Shown: positions 43,810 through 52,336 of the stretch, one piece after another
Layout: every line of letters starts with the position of its first letter
Position numbering within the stretch: position 1 is the stretch's first letter
Assembly: GCF_007558865.1 (NCBI RefSeq)
Contig: NZ_VLPK01000001.1
Coordinates: forward strand, 1,054,001 to 1,118,000
DNA from: Mucilaginibacter corticis
Lineage (GTDB): Bacteria > Bacteroidota > Bacteroidia > Sphingobacteriales > Sphingobacteriaceae
Length of the DNA stretch: 64,000 nt
Direction: 5' to 3'
Notes under the pieces: model-generated
What the model was told of the DNA's origin: nothing
The model's database searches: none
The model's input: only the letters and a program-made list of their open reading frames with translations
Program-made: the position numbers and the translations under genes

Positions 43810-45354
43810 ATGTCAACGTCACATCGTCAACCATCAAAACGGTTGATATCGCTCATAAATCACCCCCACAATAGCTTAAAAAGCAACCTGGTATTGTTAG
43901 TGTTCATCGCAGCTGTCACCCTATTATTTAGCTCGTGGGGCAATGCCAGGTATAGCATGGGGGGCTATAATGCCGGGCAGTTGGCTATAACTGATCATGT
44001 GCTGCATACAGGCAAAAACGTTTTAAATTATAAGGCAACAACAGGCTATATGCCACTTGTTGATAAGCAAAGTAAACCGCTGGCCAATATATTTTATGTG
44101 GCTTACACGGCAGGTAACGCTACAGATAATACCCGCCCGGTAACCTTTGTTTTTAATGGCGGCCCTGGTTCTGCGGCTATCTGGTTACATATGGGATCCT
44201 TTGGGCCGGTGCGCGTATTGTTTAAGAATGATAAAGGCGATGCGCCCGAAAAATCAGAGGCCTATGCCGATAATCCGTATTCGTGGCTGGGCTTTACCGA
44301 CCTGGTTTTTATTGATCCGGTGGCTACCGGTTACAGCCGCGCGCAGGAAGATGTAAACGTTAAACAGTTTTATAGCTATAAAAATGACGTGGCATCTATA
44401 GGTGAATTTATCAGGCTATACTTAGAAAAAAACAACAGACAAAACAGCCCTAAGTTTTTAGCCGGCGAAAGCTATGGTGCCGTACGCGCTATTGGCCTGG
44501 CCGAATATTTACAGGATAATTATAAGGTAACATTAAACGGCATTACGCTTATTTCGCCGGCGCTTAACTACCAGCTCATTAAATTTAATGATACCAATCA
44601 GCAACCTTATAGTTATTACCTGCCATCATACGCGGCAGCGGCACAATACCATCACCGATTAGCACCGGCACTACAACAATTGCCTGTTCAACAATTGGTT
44701 GCCAAAGTAACGGCGTTTGCCCGGGGTTCTTACAGTTTGTTTTTAAGTGAGGGTAATTCTGCGCCGGAAAGCCTAACCAATAAAGTGATCGATTCGCTTC
44801 ATTATTTTACCGGGTTATCTGAAGAAACACTTCGCCGTGCACACGGTCGAATTACTGATAACCAGTTTTGCCGGGCATTATTAAGGTCAGACAGTTTGAC
44901 GATAGGCACATTTGATAGCCGCTTTACAGGTGCTGCCGCTAACGCAGACCCCAGCGAAAATAACTTGCGCGGTTTATTTACCCACGCGTTTAACAATTAC
45001 ATTGTCAACGGCCTGCAGTATCAAAATAACCTGCCCTACAAAGCAACGGTCGCAATTGGCGACTGGGATTATGGTACCCGCAAAACAAACAGTTACCTGG
45101 ATATTTCTGAGACATTAAAAAAGGTGATGGTCCAAAATCCCCTGCTTAAAATAAATATAGCTGCCGGTTATTATGACCTGGCAACACCGGTTAACACAAC
45201 CGCTTATGTGATAGATCACCTGGGGTTGTCGCCTCAACTACGCGGCAATATCAGCATAGATCACTATGAATCGGGGCACATGATCTACATCAGCAAAACG
45301 GCTAATCATCAGTTCAGGCAAAATGCCGAAAAGTTTTATCAGACCGCCTTATAA
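43810..45354 (+). CDS. Serine carboxypeptidase-like protein, S10 family
   Basis: 514 residues. A hydrophobic segment at about 26-42 serves as signal or anchor. The fold is alpha/beta hydrolase with oxyanion-region NGGPGSAAIW, nucleophile S221 in AGESYGAVRA, Asp in YYDLATPVNTTAYVI, and His in YESGHMIYISK. S10 peptidases cut C-terminal residues at acidic pH. No partner is adjacent. The upstream region is unusually long and repeat-rich. Confidence 0.9.
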   Translation: MSTSHRQPSKRLISLINHPHNSLKSNLVLLVFIAAVTLLFSSWGNARYSMGGYNAGQLAITDHVLHTGKNVLNYKATTGYMPLVDKQSKPLANIFYVAYTAGNATDNTRPVTFVFNGGPGSAAIWLHMGSFGPVRVLFKNDKGDAPEKSEAYADNPYSWLGFTDLVFIDPVATGYSRAQEDVNVKQFYSYKNDVASIGEFIRLYLEKNNRQNSPKFLAGESYGAVRAIGLAEYLQDNYKVTLNGITLISPALNYQLIKFNDTNQQPYSYYLPSYAAAAQYHHRLAPALQQLPVQQLVAKVTAFARGSYSLFLSEGNSAPESLTNKVIDSLHYFTGLSEETLRRAHGRITDNQFCRALLRSDSLTIGTFDSRFTGAAANADPSENNLRGLFTHAFNNYIVNGLQYQNNLPYKATVAIGDWDYGTRKTNSYLDISETLKKVMVQNPLLKINIAAGYYDLATPVNTTAYVIDHLGLSPQLRGNISIDHYESGHMIYISKTANHQFRQNAEKFYQTAL

Positions 45355-45372
45355 ATAGCTAAGCAAATCATC

Positions 45373-46698
45373 TTAAACAGCCGACGGTATATACACAAAG
45401 AAACTTGAACCCTGTCCCGGTGTGCTTTCAAAGCCTATACTACCGTTTTGCCGCTCTATAAACTCTTTGCATAAGGTAAGGCCCAGGCCAACCCCTTTTT
45501 CGTTATCTGTACCAAAGTCGGGCTGGGCAGTTAAAGAAAATATTTTGTCCTGTTTATCAAGTGCTATCCCCTTGCCGTTATCGCTGACGGTTATCTTACA
45601 AATCTGCCCCTCCGGTTGCGCGGTAATGTTGATCATGCCATTGTTGTGGGTAAATTTAATGGCATTACTGATCAGGTTACGTACTACCAGTTGCAGCATA
45701 TTTACATCAGCAACTACCACCAGCGCCGGGTCAATTTCGTAGTTCAATGCAATGCCTTTTTTGTTAGCCTGCATAATACCCATGTCTAATGTGCTTTTCA
45801 TGATTTGCAGCAGATTTGTAGGTGCCAGGTTAACCATCGGGCCTTCCATTTGCGATTTAGACCATTGCAGCAAATTGGTAAGCATATCCATTGTGCTGTT
45901 GGTGGCGGCAAGCAGGTCCTGTTCTATCGCTACGCGTATTTTGCTGTCTAAATGATTTCCGTTAAGCAATTGCAGGTAACTTTGAATGTTATGCAGCGGT
46001 GCCCGCATATCATGCGATATGATGGACATCAGTTTATTCTTTTCGGCATCGCTTGTTTCTATCTGCTCTTTTTGAAGTAATATTTGCCGGTTCTGGGTTT
46101 CAATAGCTATGGCTTTTTCTTCGGCTGCTACGCGCTCTTTATCGTAGTTTTTGCGCAGGTATTTAATAACGATGTAGATGGTTATCACCGGCATCGGGAA
46201 AGCTGTGATCCTGTCAATCAGTTCCCCTTTTCCGGCAGTGAACGGGTGCTTTACCCACATAGGGTTACAGTAAGCCACCAGGTGTAAAACCAGGAAAAGC
46301 ACAATGTAAGCAAGTAACCACGCCAGGTGCTGACGGTAAGGTGAAATGGCAAACACCAGCAGCAAATAGGCCGGCCATATAATATCAGTTGAGCCATTAA
46401 TGCCCGAATTAGCAAAATAATTAATTGAAAATATGACTATCGCTGTTATGCCGAATAAAATGCTGCTGTGGGGGTTTTGCTTAAAACGCGAATTGTAGTA
46501 TTGATACAAAAAGATCAAACTAACCAAAAGCGCGGACAAGGCAGCCACATAAAGACCGGCGAAAAGATTATAAGGAATATAGAGCGCAGCCAGCACCATT
46601 AAACCCATGCTAATGGAGTGAAAGATCCTGCTTTCTAAAGAAAAAACCGACGAATTACCTATTAGCTTAGCCCAGGCCCCATTTATTGTTTCAATCAT
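45373..46698 (-). CDS. Membrane sensor histidine kinase
   Basis: 441 residues. About six membrane helices fill residues 30-180 without an obvious periplasmic sensor domain. A short coiled linker leads to the kinase core. The phospho-His is H229 in SIISHDMRAPLHNIQSYLQLL. N box NLISNAIKFTHNNG, D box DNGKGIALDKQDKIF, and G box GVGLGLTLCKEF are intact. No response regulator is adjacent, so it is an orphan. Its 3' end faces the S10 peptidase gene with an 18-base gap. Confidence 0.94.
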   Translation of the reverse strand: MIETINGAWAKLIGNSSVFSLESRIFHSISMGLMVLAALYIPYNLFAGLYVAALSALLVSLIFLYQYYNSRFKQNPHSSILFGITAIVIFSINYFANSGINGSTDIIWPAYLLLVFAISPYRQHLAWLLAYIVLFLVLHLVAYCNPMWVKHPFTAGKGELIDRITAFPMPVITIYIVIKYLRKNYDKERVAAEEKAIAIETQNRQILLQKEQIETSDAEKNKLMSIISHDMRAPLHNIQSYLQLLNGNHLDSKIRVAIEQDLLAATNSTMDMLTNLLQWSKSQMEGPMVNLAPTNLLQIMKSTLDMGIMQANKKGIALNYEIDPALVVVADVNMLQLVVRNLISNAIKFTHNNGMINITAQPEGQICKITVSDNGKGIALDKQDKIFSLTAQPDFGTDNEKGVGLGLTLCKEFIERQNGSIGFESTPGQGSSFFVYIPSAV

Positions 46699-46845
46699 AG
46701 TCTAATAGAAGCGTCTAAATTAATGATTTCATTTTTAAACACGCTCCTTATGCACTACGCAGATATGAATATATTAATTGCCTCGAATGAAGAAAATAAT
46801 TCCATCGCCTGCCCTTGATTATAGAAAACAGGTAACCATATACAA

Positions 46846-46880
46846 AACAGGCCTTTCAGATCATCTCTGAAAGGCCTGTT
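46846..46880 (-). terminator. Terminator after the VOC gene
   Basis: A perfect 15-bp stem (46846-46860 with 46866-46880) and a five-base loop, 26 bases beyond the minus-strand VOC gene's stop. TTTTG follows on that strand. Confidence 0.8.
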
Positions 46881-46905
46881 GGTTTAAAGCGATTAAAAAG
46901 ATGCT

Positions 46906-47811
46906 TTAAGCCTTATCATAAGCCTGTTGCAGCGCGCCGGCATCAACCTTTGTCATGCTCATAAAGACTTTCAGGACACTTTCTACCTGCTCACGGTTGC
47001 CATTTTTCAGCGCATCAAACATTACTGTGGATGCAACCTGCCATGATACACCATATTTATCTTTCAGCCAGCCGCATTGACCGGGTTTACCCCCTTCTGT
47101 AAGCGCCGACCAGTAGTGATCTATCTCTTCCTGTGTTTCGCAGGGTATCAATAGCGATACTGCATCGCTAAATGCAAAACCGTGTGGGTGAGCGCTATCC
47201 ATAGCGGCAAGCCATGTACCGTTTACATAAAAATCAGCATACATGAGTGTTCCGGCTTTGTCAGGCCCCATGTCTTCAGGGCGCGGAGCGGTGGTGCCGC
47301 GCTTGCCGTCTTTAAATACCGAGCAATAAAAGTCCATTGCCTTGCCTGCATCGCCGGCTACGTCGCCTGTAAACATCATACATGGAACTATCACCGGCCT
47401 TTCCTCGCCCGTTGGGTTGGTAAGAATCAATTGCCATGATACGCCGTATTTATCAGCCACCCAGCCATAACGTTCGCTAAATGGATAGCGGTCAAGCGGC
47501 ATCATTATATTTCCGCCTTCGGTTAATTTATTCCATACTTCATCGATGCGTTTTGCGGCATCAGGATCGCGCGAGGGGTCGAAGTTGATCATGAATGAGA
47601 TAGAAGGATCTATTTTTAGCCCCTGTCCGGCACTTATCCCCAGAAAAGGCTGGCCCGCAAGGGTAAATTCCACTATTTCGCATTCTACGCCGGGTCCCGG
47701 GAAATGGTTAACATAGTCAACCGCCGAGCCGGGCATTAGCGATGTATAAAATTCAGCTGCTTCTTTAGCTTTGTCCTGGTCGAACCAGATGTGTGGTTTA
47801 ATGACTGCCAT
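46906..47811 (-). CDS. Two-domain VOC-family (PhnB-like) protein
   Basis: 301 residues built from two repeats of the 3-dmu-9_3-mt/PhnB-type glyoxalase fold. Each starts with an F-x-x-x-K/D-AxxFY motif (FDQDKAKEAAEFYTSLM and FTGDVAGDAGKAMDFYCSVF) and ends with YGVSWQ (DKYGVSWQLILT and DKYGVSWQVAST). The C-terminal 30 residues are helical. VOC proteins bind metals and act as isomerases, dioxygenases or resistance proteins; the substrate is unknown. A TAAATTTG box at 47838-47831 (minus strand) is a possible -7 element. Confidence 0.92.
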   Translation of the reverse strand: MAVIKPHIWFDQDKAKEAAEFYTSLMPGSAVDYVNHFPGPGVECEIVEFTLAGQPFLGISAGQGLKIDPSISFMINFDPSRDPDAAKRIDEVWNKLTEGGNIMMPLDRYPFSERYGWVADKYGVSWQLILTNPTGEERPVIVPCMMFTGDVAGDAGKAMDFYCSVFKDGKRGTTAPRPEDMGPDKAGTLMYADFYVNGTWLAAMDSAHPHGFAFSDAVSLLIPCETQEEIDHYWSALTEGGKPGQCGWLKDKYGVSWQVASTVMFDALKNGNREQVESVLKVFMSMTKVDAGALQQAYDKA

Positions 47812-47952
47812 AAGTAATTGATTTATTATTCAAATTTAAACGAATAAGCAGAAAGCAGTCGGGGGTATACGGGACATTTAAAGGGTTAATTGCGACAAAT
47901 GCAATAATTCATATCTGTATGGCTTAATTTAGATCTGGAAAAACAACAAGCC

Positions 47953-48336
47953 ATGGAAGAAAAGCAAATACGCGAAGCCCTGAATGCACACTGGCATGCA
48001 TCTGCAGCAGGAGATATAAACGCGGAACATGATATTTACGATGATGGCGTGATCTGTGATTACCCGCAATCGGGAGAGCGTATCATGGGAAGAAGCAATT
48101 TACAGGCATTACGGAGCCATCACCCGGGAAAGCCATCGGGTTTTAAGGTTAAGCGTATTGTGGGTCAGGGTGATGTTTGGATTACAGAGTATACCATCAA
48201 TTATCAGGGTCAATCAGCATATACAGTAAGCATTATGGAGTTTAATAACGGTAAGGTGGTGCATGAAACACAATATTTTGCAGACGCTTTCGAGGCGCCA
48301 GCCTGGCGAAGCCAATGGGTTAAGCGGATGGATTGA
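47953..48336 (+). CDS. NTF2-like/SnoaL-type protein
   Basis: 127 residues with an alpha-plus-beta cone typical of the nuclear-transport-factor-2 superfamily. It begins IREALNAHWHASAAGDINAEHDIY, with a D-x-YDDGVICDYPQSGERI strand and IMEFNNGKVVHETQYFADAF at the end. Members are small hydrolases, isomerases or binding proteins; specificity is unknown. A gene of similar size follows after 36 bases on the same strand. Confidence 0.82.
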   Translation: MEEKQIREALNAHWHASAAGDINAEHDIYDDGVICDYPQSGERIMGRSNLQALRSHHPGKPSGFKVKRIVGQGDVWITEYTINYQGQSAYTVSIMEFNNGKVVHETQYFADAFEAPAWRSQWVKRMD

Positions 48337-48372
48337 GAAGATAAATTGTAATACAATAAACAGTAGTGCCTT

Positions 48373-48660
48373 ATGAAAACATTGGCAAAATTTAAAGAAT
48401 CATTGAGTTTGGCACAACCGGATAATGGCCTATCCGTACCGCTAAAAAGCCTTTGGTATGATGGCAAAGGCGATTGGCAACGGGCTCATGCCCAAGTTGA
48501 TCATTTAACAGACCGCGAATCGGCATGGGTGCATGCCTACCTGCACCGTAAAGAAGGAGATATATGGAACGCTGATTATTGGTATAGCAAGGCACATAAA
48601 ACCCGCCCTAATGTGTCTTTACAGGAAGAATGGGAGCAATTAGTGCTGCACTTTCTATGA
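48373..48660 (+). CDS. Small cytoplasmic protein of unknown function
   Basis: 95 residues, all helical by appearance (MKTLAKFKESLSLAQPDN, RESAWVHAYLHRKEGDIWNADYWYSKAHKTRP), which gives a TPR-like or repeated-helix pattern. The WYSKA and YLHRKEGD motifs recur in small Bacteroidota proteins I have seen, but I cannot name a family. It follows the NTF2-like gene and probably belongs to the same transcript. A 30-codon ORF starts in the ATGA overlap at its stop. Confidence 0.65.
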   Translation: MKTLAKFKESLSLAQPDNGLSVPLKSLWYDGKGDWQRAHAQVDHLTDRESAWVHAYLHRKEGDIWNADYWYSKAHKTRPNVSLQEEWEQLVLHFL

Positions 48661-48749
48661 TCGGCTTTGGGCTTGTGTTTCTTTTCAGAAATACCTTGTC
48701 GCCATTTTTAGACAACAAGATAATTTCTGAAAAACTTGAAAAGGTTTAA
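48657..48749 (+). CDS. Possible 30-residue peptide overlapping the previous gene
   Basis: An ATG at 48657 shares ATGA with the upstream stop codon and opens a 30-codon frame. The peptide begins with a hydrophobic stretch (MIGFGLVFLF) and ends with a charged helix (KIISEKLEKV). The overlap and composition are suggestive, but a frame this short could arise by chance. Confidence 0.25.
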   Translation: MIGFGLVFLFRNTLSPFLDNKIISEKLEKV

Positions 48750-49021
48750 GGTGATAATATCTATTTATAAGTGTACGTGTAGTTAAACGAGAAGTGCGTA
48801 GTAACAGCGGTAAAATAAGTTTCTTTTGATGGGCACAAAGAAACAGGAAGCGCCGAAAAAGTACTTACGATTTTGTTGCAAATGCTTTTGATTTTGTTGC
48901 ATTTGAAGGTAATTTTTGGATGTTTTTATATACAAACCACCTTAACGCAAAAAGCCACCAATTGAAAGATTGATGGCTTTTGAATATCACTGTCCGTAAG
49001 TAATTTTAACGATAGTTGTTT
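48661..49021. other. Non-coding gap with a direct repeat and a terminator
   Basis: Beyond the possible 30-codon peptide this region holds a 12-base direct repeat, GATTTTGTTGCA at 48869-48880 and 48890-48901. It also holds the terminator hairpin of the next minus-strand gene at 48950-48981. I see nothing else. Confidence 0.5.
48950..48981 (-). terminator. Terminator after the dihydrofolate-reductase-like gene
   Basis: Thirteen-base arms (48950-48962 and 48969-48981) with a six-base loop. The single mismatch becomes U-G only in minus-strand RNA. TTTTTGCG follows. It lies 40 bases past the minus-strand stop. Confidence 0.65.
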
Positions 49022-49645
49022 TTACTTCCTGGTTAGTTTGTATCGCAGGTGCGTTGTCAGGTCAGACGGTATTACCTCTGCAATTTGAATGTCGTATTTG
49101 TCTTTGTCAATACCTTCAAACAACCGGATACCGATCCCTAAAAAAACAGGGGCAATGTGAATTAGAAATTCGTCCACAAGCCCGGCATTCAGGTATTGTT
49201 GAATAGTATCTGCACCACCCTGTATCCTGATGTCTTTGCCTTTGGCCGATTGTTTTGCTTTCTCTAATGCGCTTTCTATACCGTCATTAATAAAGTAGAA
49301 AGTTGTGGTTCCTTTCTGTACCCATGGTTCCCGTTCTTCGTGTGTTAGTACATAAACATCCGTTTTGTACAGATCTTCTGCCCAATGTACTTCGCCTTCT
49401 TCAAACATCCGTTTCCCCATAATGTATGCGCCTGTCCTTGCAAACACATCGTCAATTATTACGCTGTCCGCGCCGTATTCTTCACCGCGGCCATCCATAT
49501 TAATATTTTTCCAGAATGCCTTTTGTTTAAACATCCACGTGTGGATTTTTGGCGAAACGCCGCCCATCGGGTTGTCCGGTCCCCTGTTATCACCTGCAAA
49601 AAAGCCATCAAGTGAAATTCCGCTGTCAAATATGATCTTGCTCAT
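49022..49645 (-). CDS. Dihydrofolate-reductase-family protein (RibD-C-like)
   Basis: 207 residues from the ATG at 49645. The frame runs further upstream but without conservation. Motifs of the RibD C-terminal/DHFR-like group are present: MSKIIFDSGISLDGFFAGDN, AYIMGKRMFEEG, and IRIQGGADTIQQYLNAG. Many small proteins of this kind are annotated as dihydrofolate reductases without proof of folate activity. It stands alone and ends with a terminator hairpin. Confidence 0.9.
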   Translation of the reverse strand: MSKIIFDSGISLDGFFAGDNRGPDNPMGGVSPKIHTWMFKQKAFWKNINMDGRGEEYGADSVIIDDVFARTGAYIMGKRMFEEGEVHWAEDLYKTDVYVLTHEEREPWVQKGTTTFYFINDGIESALEKAKQSAKGKDIRIQGGADTIQQYLNAGLVDEFLIHIAPVFLGIGIRLFEGIDKDKYDIQIAEVIPSDLTTHLRYKLTRK

Positions 49646-49840
49646 TATGTTACTATGGTTTATTAAAGTTAATGTTATTTGCCGGTATGGCTTTGAATGT
49701 TCTTGGTGCAAACTTAAATAATACCCCGTACAGATATGCGGGCCACGCGGGACAATGTGCAGGGGCTAACAGGACTTAGCAATATATGTTGGCAGAAACG
49801 GCACAAGTATCGTATCAGAATAAACAATCCACTTAATACG

Positions 49841-49872
49841 AAAAGCCTCTGATCTTTTGATCGGAGGCTTTT
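49841..49872. terminator. Hairpin between the dihydrofolate-reductase-like and peroxiredoxin genes
   Basis: Fourteen-base arms (49841-49854 and 49859-49872) and a TTTT loop, with one mismatch that pairs as G-U only on the plus strand. It lies just beyond the stop of the minus-strand peroxiredoxin gene, so I read it as that gene's terminator. The strand is uncertain. Confidence 0.55.
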
Positions 49873-49914
49873 AATTTGGTAGGCGCAGGGCTACTGTATA
49901 AACTTGAATTGTCG

Positions 49915-50517
49915 TTATAACCCCTTTACAATTGCCAGGGATTTTCCAACATGGTCTGTAGGCGAAATGTGATCGGTTGCTGATGAAAACACAGCTATGA
50001 TTTTACCGTCTTTGCCGATAACATAAGTAGTACGGGGGATAAAACCGTGATTAACCTCCAGGCCTTGAACATCTTTCATTCCAATTTTGGGCGGCGACAT
50101 CACCAATCCATAGGTTTGTGCAATTTTGCCCCCCTCGTCTGATGCTACCGCGAACTTGCCTGCACAATAACTCGGGTCAGAAGAAAACTTATTCAGTCGT
50201 TGAATATCATCTCCGGATACACCGATAATGGTAGTTCCGGCAGCGGTGAATTTTTCTTTTTGTTCGGCAAATTCGTGCGCTTCGGCATCGCAGCCACCAG
50301 TATAAGCCGACGGATAGAAGTAAACTACAACCGGCCCTTTAGCAAGGGCTTTCTTTAATGAAAAGCTAAATTCGCTGCCGGCCAGGCTGGCCTTGGCGGT
50401 AAATACAGGTGCTGCATCTCCCTTTGTCAGCATCTTTGTTTGGGCAAAGCCGGATTGGGTAATCAGTAGTGAAAAGCCGATAACTAAAAGCAGCAGTTGA
50501 TAATATTTTTTGATCAT
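49915..50517 (-). CDS. Exported peroxiredoxin of the BCP type
   Basis: 200 residues with a signal peptide (cleavage after GFAQ). The peroxidatic motif PxxxT-x-x-C is P69-SAY-T73-GG-C76 in YPSAYTGGCDAEAHEF, and a resolving-type Cys (C118) lies in SDPSYCAGKF. Other family residues include FYPSAYTGGCDAEAHEF and VVVYFYP. It should reduce peroxides in the periplasm with a thiol partner not found nearby. A TAGCTTTG box at 50560-50553 (minus strand) gives a plausible leader of about 35 bases. Confidence 0.93.
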   Translation of the reverse strand: MIKKYYQLLLLVIGFSLLITQSGFAQTKMLTKGDAAPVFTAKASLAGSEFSFSLKKALAKGPVVVYFYPSAYTGGCDAEAHEFAEQKEKFTAAGTTIIGVSGDDIQRLNKFSSDPSYCAGKFAVASDEGGKIAQTYGLVMSPPKIGMKDVQGLEVNHGFIPRTTYVIGKDGKIIAVFSSATDHISPTDHVGKSLAIVKGL

Positions 50518-50692
50518 GGCAGATGGTTTTAATTTGTTAATGTTGTTGTTATCAAAGCTACGATACTCTGCAGGATTAGGTTGTCTGTCATTAAAATTTT
50601 ACCGGGGGTAATACAATAGCATTGAATCCATGCAATTTACCGCCGGTTACCTCCGCGTCACCGTTTTTATGACGCATTTCGCCGATAATTTA

Positions 50693-50723
50693 TTTGCTTA
50701 TGATCTGGCTGTGTGTACATTTG
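50693..50723 (+). promoter_or_regulatory. Promoter of the lipoprotein-PspA cassette
   Basis: TTTG (50693-50696), 19 bases, then TACATTTG (50716-50723). This is an exact match to TTTG-N19-TAnnTTTG. Transcription would start near 50730, giving a leader of about 80 bases before the lipoprotein gene. Confidence 0.6.
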
Positions 50724-50807
50724 GATCATAAACTCAAAACTATCGACCACGTTATCATCTGTAACATTAACCGCGTAAGCAACTCTAATATTCAATAAAC
50801 ACCTACC

Positions 50808-51575
50808 ATGAAAAAAGCTATAGCAGCACTTTTAATCTCGGCAACAGTTTTTGCCGTTGGCTGTAACCAGGATCGCCCTGCACAAAACAACGTCACCGTA
50901 GAAAGCAGTAATACACCGGCTGGTTTTGACGTAAACAAACTGGCACAACTGGTAAAAACCAGCACCGACCCGCAAACTTTAGAAAAAGGTATTAACAACC
51001 CATCAAACCATATCAATAACCTTGACCTGGATAAAGACGGCAATGTGGATTATCTGAAAGTTGTAGAGGGCGACCGTAACCGTTTAGACGTAATTGATAA
51101 TGTAAGCAATACAGATTCGGTAACCATTGCACGCATTAAAGTTGACCCAAGCGCCGACAATAATACGGCCGATCTGAGCGTACGAGGTAACCCTGATTAT
51201 GTGGGCTATAATAACTACTACCACTCGTCATTTACCTTTACAGACTTTTTATTGTTAAGTTATTTGATGCGCCCGCATAGCTATTATATGCCGATGTATC
51301 ATTACGGTTATTACCCATCCTATTATACCCGTACCCGTACCATTAGCACATTCAGGCCAACTACCTCATCTGCTATGTCAACAAGAAGTTTCCGTGGTAG
51401 CTTAAGCAACCCGGGCAGGTCGCAACGGTCGTTCGGTGTTCGCAGCAGCGGTTCCCCGGTACGCAGTGGTGGTTTTGGCAGCAGTTCAAGGCGTTCAAGC
51501 GGCTTTGGTAGCAGCAGTGGCTTTGGCCGCAGAAGCTTTGGCGGCAGCCGTGGCGGATTTGGCCGCAGAAGATAA
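50808..51575 (+). CDS. Lipoprotein with EF-hand-like loop and Gly/Ser/Arg tail
   Basis: 255 residues. The signal sequence ends in the lipobox AVGC (Cys 19). A calcium-loop-like DLDKDGNVD lies at about 73-81, with Asp at 1, 3, 5 and 9. The central region is Tyr-rich (NNYYHSSFTF, YYMPMYHYGYYPSYY). The last 80 residues are a low-complexity Gly/Ser/Arg tail (SSGFGRRSFGGSRGGF), probably disordered and basic. No family recognised. It shares a promoter and direction with the PspA gene 45 bases downstream, which suggests a membrane-associated role. Confidence 0.75.
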   Translation: MKKAIAALLISATVFAVGCNQDRPAQNNVTVESSNTPAGFDVNKLAQLVKTSTDPQTLEKGINNPSNHINNLDLDKDGNVDYLKVVEGDRNRLDVIDNVSNTDSVTIARIKVDPSADNNTADLSVRGNPDYVGYNNYYHSSFTFTDFLLLSYLMRPHSYYMPMYHYGYYPSYYTRTRTISTFRPTTSSAMSTRSFRGSLSNPGRSQRSFGVRSSGSPVRSGGFGSSSRRSSGFGSSSGFGRRSFGGSRGGFGRRR

Positions 51576-51620
51576 TTTTAATCAGCAGTAAACTTTAAAA
51601 CACATATAAAAATTAACACA

Positions 51621-52322
51621 ATGAGCATATTTGATAGACTATTCCGCATAGGCAAAGCAGAAGCTAACGCCGCGGTTGACAAAATTGAAGACCCTTCAAA
51701 AATGGCCGCGCAGATTTTACGCGAACTACGGGAAAACTACCAGCAGGCAATACAGGGCGAAGCCGAAATTAAAGCGCTTGCCTTACAACATCGCGCCAGC
51801 GAACTGCAATACTGTAACAGCGCTGCCGACTGGGAAAAGAAGGCAAACGATTTGTTAGACCGTGTTGAAAGCAAGCAATTGGATGAAGCAAAAGGTAACG
51901 AGCTGGCCATCAAAGCGGCCGAAGCACACCAAGCCGCTTTAAACGAAGCCGACCAGTTTGCAAAAATGGCCGAGAAAGAAGAAAGCGCCGTAGCGGTAAT
52001 GGATCTGAAGATAAAACAAATTAAAGACCAGATAGCCGAAACCGAAAACCGCGCTCAATTGATCAACTCAAGGGCAAAAACTGCCGAGGTATCTGAAAAG
52101 ATAAACAAAACGCTTTCTGATGTAGACACCGATGGCTTAATGGCAACCTTGAACCGAATGGATGAAAAGGCATCGGCGCAAGAATTCCGCGCGGCTGCTT
52201 ACGCACAGATAGATGATTCAACTTTATCTACTGAGCAGGAGATCAATAAAGTTTTAAATAACAGCAGTTCATCAAGCGCGCTTGATGCAATTAAAGCTAA
52301 AAGAGCTCAGGCACAGAATTAA
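51621..52322 (+). CDS. PspA/IM30-family protein
   Basis: 233 residues, almost all predicted coiled coil. The start MSIFDRLFRIGKAEANAAVDKIEDP is the amphipathic helix that binds membranes in this family, and the rest has the repeated helix pattern of PspA/Vipp1 (ALALQHRASELQY, AEKEESAVAVMDLKIKQIKDQIAE). These proteins form rings or rods (ESCRT-III-like) that stabilise damaged membranes. PspB, PspC and PspF were not found. It lies between a lipoprotein gene and an unknown conserved gene, 14 bases apart. Confidence 0.93.
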   Translation: MSIFDRLFRIGKAEANAAVDKIEDPSKMAAQILRELRENYQQAIQGEAEIKALALQHRASELQYCNSAADWEKKANDLLDRVESKQLDEAKGNELAIKAAEAHQAALNEADQFAKMAEKEESAVAVMDLKIKQIKDQIAETENRAQLINSRAKTAEVSEKINKTLSDVDTDGLMATLNRMDEKASAQEFRAAAYAQIDDSTLSTEQEINKVLNNSSSSSALDAIKAKRAQAQN

Positions 52323-52336
52323 TATACAGCACCATC

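Noticed and set aside
48838..48900. A 20-codon frame beginning MGTKKQEAPKK
   Set aside because: Too short, with no start signal, and it overlaps a direct repeat. It may be a gene remnant but nothing supports that.
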